IMG/VR virus record: IMGVR_UViG_3300009163_002696
Location: 1-21,942 of that record
Source: a virus
Reading direction: 5' to 3' (one strand)
DNA: 21,942 nt
Part shown: in pieces, positions 20,881 through 21,942 of the stretch
Numbering within the stretch: position 1 is the first letter of the stretch
How the letters are laid out: each line of letters opens with the position of its first letter
Notes under the pieces: model-generated
Told to the model about the DNA's origin: nothing
Database searches by the model: none
What the model saw: the letters and a program-made list of their open reading frames with translations, nothing else
Made by a program: the position numbers and the translations under genes

Positions 20881-21345
20881 ATGAAAACTCTGATCTCCGT
20901 TCTCTTTGTTCTCTCCTGTTCCATCTCTGGTCTGTTCGCTCAAACCAGCGCCCAACTCGCCGCCGATCTCCAGGCTGCCGATGCTGCACACTGGCCCGCC
21001 ATTCAAGCCCTCCTCATCGCGCAACGCGACGAATTGACCGCCGCGCACCTTGCCTCGCTCACCGATGCCAGTGCCGACTTTAAAACGAAAGTCACCACTC
21101 TAACCACCGAGCGCGACGCCGCAAAAACTGAACTCGCTGAACTCAAGCAGCGCATCGACACCGTTCTCCAAACCCAGCTCACCGAAGAAATGAAAACCGG
21201 CGACGGCCCGCGTGCGCAACTCTTGCGCGCATTGATCGAACAGGCTGGGAAGTCTGCCGCTGAGCTCAAACTCGAAACCGCCAAAGCCGCCGAGGCCGCC
21301 GCCATCAAAGCCCGCCAAGAAGCCGAAGCCGCCCTTGATAAATAA
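20881..21345 (+). CDS. Secreted coiled-coil protein
   Basis: This 154-residue protein begins MKTLISVLFVLSCSISGLFAQ, a good signal peptide with a probable cut after Ala20. A long helical, Ala/Glu/Lys/Gln-rich coiled coil follows (about 70-154, with TLTTERDAAKTELAELKQRID and AAELKLETAKAAEAAAIKARQEAEAAL). No catalytic motif is seen. It lies 3 nt after the fibre stop and 4 nt before a membrane-anchored coiled-coil protein. It may act in the periplasm during lysis or fibre assembly. The codons 4-17 use the same CTCCGTT/CTCCTGT repeat (20894-20920) as non-coding leaders elsewhere. Confidence 0.65.
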   Translation: MKTLISVLFVLSCSISGLFAQTSAQLAADLQAADAAHWPAIQALLIAQRDELTAAHLASLTDASADFKTKVTTLTTERDAAKTELAELKQRIDTVLQTQLTEEMKTGDGPRAQLLRALIEQAGKSAAELKLETAKAAEAAAIKARQEAEAALDK

Positions 21346-21349
21346 CGCC

Positions 21350-21661
21350 ATGAGTCACGACGAAAGCAGCGCCATTGAAAGCATGCGCCAAACGATCAAA
21401 TGGCTGATCGGTGGCATCGTCGGACTTCTCAGCGTCGCCTTTGCGGTGGGCGCATGGGTGGCACTGCAAGAAGCCAAGATTGCCAATCTTCAAGACGCTG
21501 ACCGCTCTAGCATAGCCGACCGTGGGGATCTTCGCGGACAGTTGCGCGGGCAGTCTGAATTGCTCAACACACTGCGTCAGGACACTGCCCTCCAAAACCG
21601 AGATTTGCAATACATCAAGGAAAGTGTGACCAAGATTGAGAAGATCATCACCAAGCCGTGA
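21350..21661 (+). CDS. Membrane-anchored coiled-coil protein (holin or inner spanin candidate)
   Basis: This 103-residue protein has one hydrophobic helix (about 17-38, WLIGGIVGLLSVAFAVGAWVAL). A charged coiled-coil follows (LQEAKIANLQDADRSS ... TLRQDTALQNRDLQYIKESVTKIEKII). An N-terminal anchor followed by a periplasmic coil is the layout of inner-membrane spanins (Rz). Holins of the XhlA type have the reverse order. ATG 21350 is preferred to TTG 21335 because it follows the stop of the preceding gene by 4 nt. The small lipoprotein that follows would fit an outer spanin partner. Assignment to lysis is inference from layout and order. Confidence 0.6.
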   Translation: MSHDESSAIESMRQTIKWLIGGIVGLLSVAFAVGAWVALQEAKIANLQDADRSSIADRGDLRGQLRGQSELLNTLRQDTALQNRDLQYIKESVTKIEKIITKP

Positions 21662-21664
21662 GCA

Positions 21665-21683
21665 TTGACACCGCTGCCTGTTC
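21665..21683 (+). promoter_or_regulatory. TTGACA with 13-nt spacer before lipoprotein
   Basis: TTGACA (21665-21670) lies exactly 13 nt before ATG 21684. The gap between the two genes is only 22 nt, so the motif occupies nearly all of it. Confidence 0.5.
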
Positions 21684-21866
21684 ATGAAAACCGCGTTGAT
21701 CCTCGCATGCTGCATGCTCACCAGTTGCTCCGCTCTCACCTCATTCGTCATCGCTAACGAGCCTATGATCGAAGAAGGCATCGTCTATGGCACCCGCCTC
21801 GCTGTCCGCGCTGGCACATCACGTCTCAATGCCGCCGCGAAAAACCCCGTTAACGTGCAGCCTTGA
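21684..21866 (+). CDS. Small lipoprotein (outer spanin candidate)
   Basis: This 60-residue protein has a short signal peptide ending in a lipobox, MLTSC (Cys15), so the mature product should be a lipoprotein of about 46 residues. The mature part (SALTSFVIANEPMIEEGIVYGTRLAVRAG) is short and has no catalytic motif. Outer spanins (Rz1) are small lipoproteins encoded next to the inner spanin; this gene follows the membrane-anchored coiled-coil gene by 22 nt. It is not Pro-rich as many Rz1 proteins are, so the spanin call is tentative. Start ATG 21684 fits the 13-nt TTGACA rule. Confidence 0.6.
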   Translation: MKTALILACCMLTSCSALTSFVIANEPMIEEGIVYGTRLAVRAGTSRLNAAAKNPVNVQP

Positions 21867-21942
21867 AGCCGCCCAATTATTTTCCTCTTATCCGCAACCG
21901 CACCCTGCGCCATCTCATGAAAAAGAAATCTTGGAAAACCAC
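21863..21942 (+). CDS. Start of a further gene (cut by the window end)
   Basis: A frame opens at TTG 21863, overlapping the lipoprotein stop as TTGA, and reads LKPPNYFPLIRNRTLRHLM before an ATG at 21917 (MKKKSWKT) and the window edge. Translation may start at either codon. At most 26 residues are visible, so no function can be given. Its place after the lipoprotein would suit a lysis or post-structural gene, but this is a guess. Confidence 0.4.
   Translation, partial: MKPPNYFPLIRNRTLRHLMKKKSWKT

Noticed and set aside
61-21670. Reading each TTGACA as a sigma-70 promoter -35 box
   Set aside because: No -10 box at 16-18 nt is visible, and start codons follow after 13 nt in six cases, so a standard promoter does not fit.
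1-21942. CRISPR arrays, tRNA or rRNA genes
   Set aside because: No regularly spaced direct repeats with unique spacers, no cloverleaf-like sequences and no rRNA-like conserved stretches were seen on reading both strands.

Overview
The window is a stretch of a tailed phage or prophage with siphovirus-like gene order. It runs on the + strand from packaging through head, connector, tail tube, tape measure and tail tip to a probable lysis start. Only one convincing gene is on the - strand. The DNA is GC-rich. Genes are tightly packed, often with ATGA or TAATG stop/start overlaps, and Shine-Dalgarno sites are mostly absent. Short pyrimidine-rich dispersed repeats, such as CTCCGTT/CTCCTGT, GCCTTCTGCC and AGTCTCCCCGTCTCC types, sit at gene starts. 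Together these suggest a host in the Verrucomicrobiota or a related PVC group. That host call is an inference, because the window has no rRNA or host marker gene. No integrase, repressor or replication gene is in view, so prophage and lytic phage cannot be told apart.

Layout. 80-3162: small terminase and GpA-type large terminase. 3210-4463: three small accessory genes, the last a DNA methyltransferase, lying in what looks like an integron-type cassette array with three attC-like folded sites. 4521-6445: small head-joining-position protein and lambda-type portal. 6572-8924: ClpP-like head protease with a probable scaffold tail, and a P22-like coat protein followed by a strong terminator. 9070-11115: two connector or tail-completion candidates, a decoration-like protein with a signal peptide, and a tail-tube candidate followed by a second terminator. 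11236-14036: unknown tail genes, a tail-assembly chaperone pair joined by a -1 frameshift at GGGAAAC, and an HK97-gp10-like protein. 14033-14266 on the - strand: a small membrane protein with a zinc ribbon. 14394-16154: tape measure. 16205-20877: tail-tip proteins and a long tail fibre. 20881-21942: a secreted coiled-coil protein, a membrane-anchored coiled-coil protein, a small lipoprotein and the start of a further gene, probably the lysis region.

How it works together. Terminase packs DNA through the portal into a coat matured by the ClpP-like protease. Connector proteins join the head to a tube whose length is set by the 586-residue tape measure, with the G/GT-like chaperones assisting. 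Fibre and tip proteins meet the host surface. The membrane protein and the lipoprotein at the end could form a spanin pair.

The most notable signals are four. (1) Integron-like cassettes lie between terminase and portal, each with matching inverted ends. (2) A TTGACA motif lies exactly 13 nt before the start codon of six genes. (3) Dispersed repeats supply leaders and even signal-peptide coding to virion genes. (4) A textbook frameshift site has a coding -1 extension that has no usual start codon of its own near the overlap.
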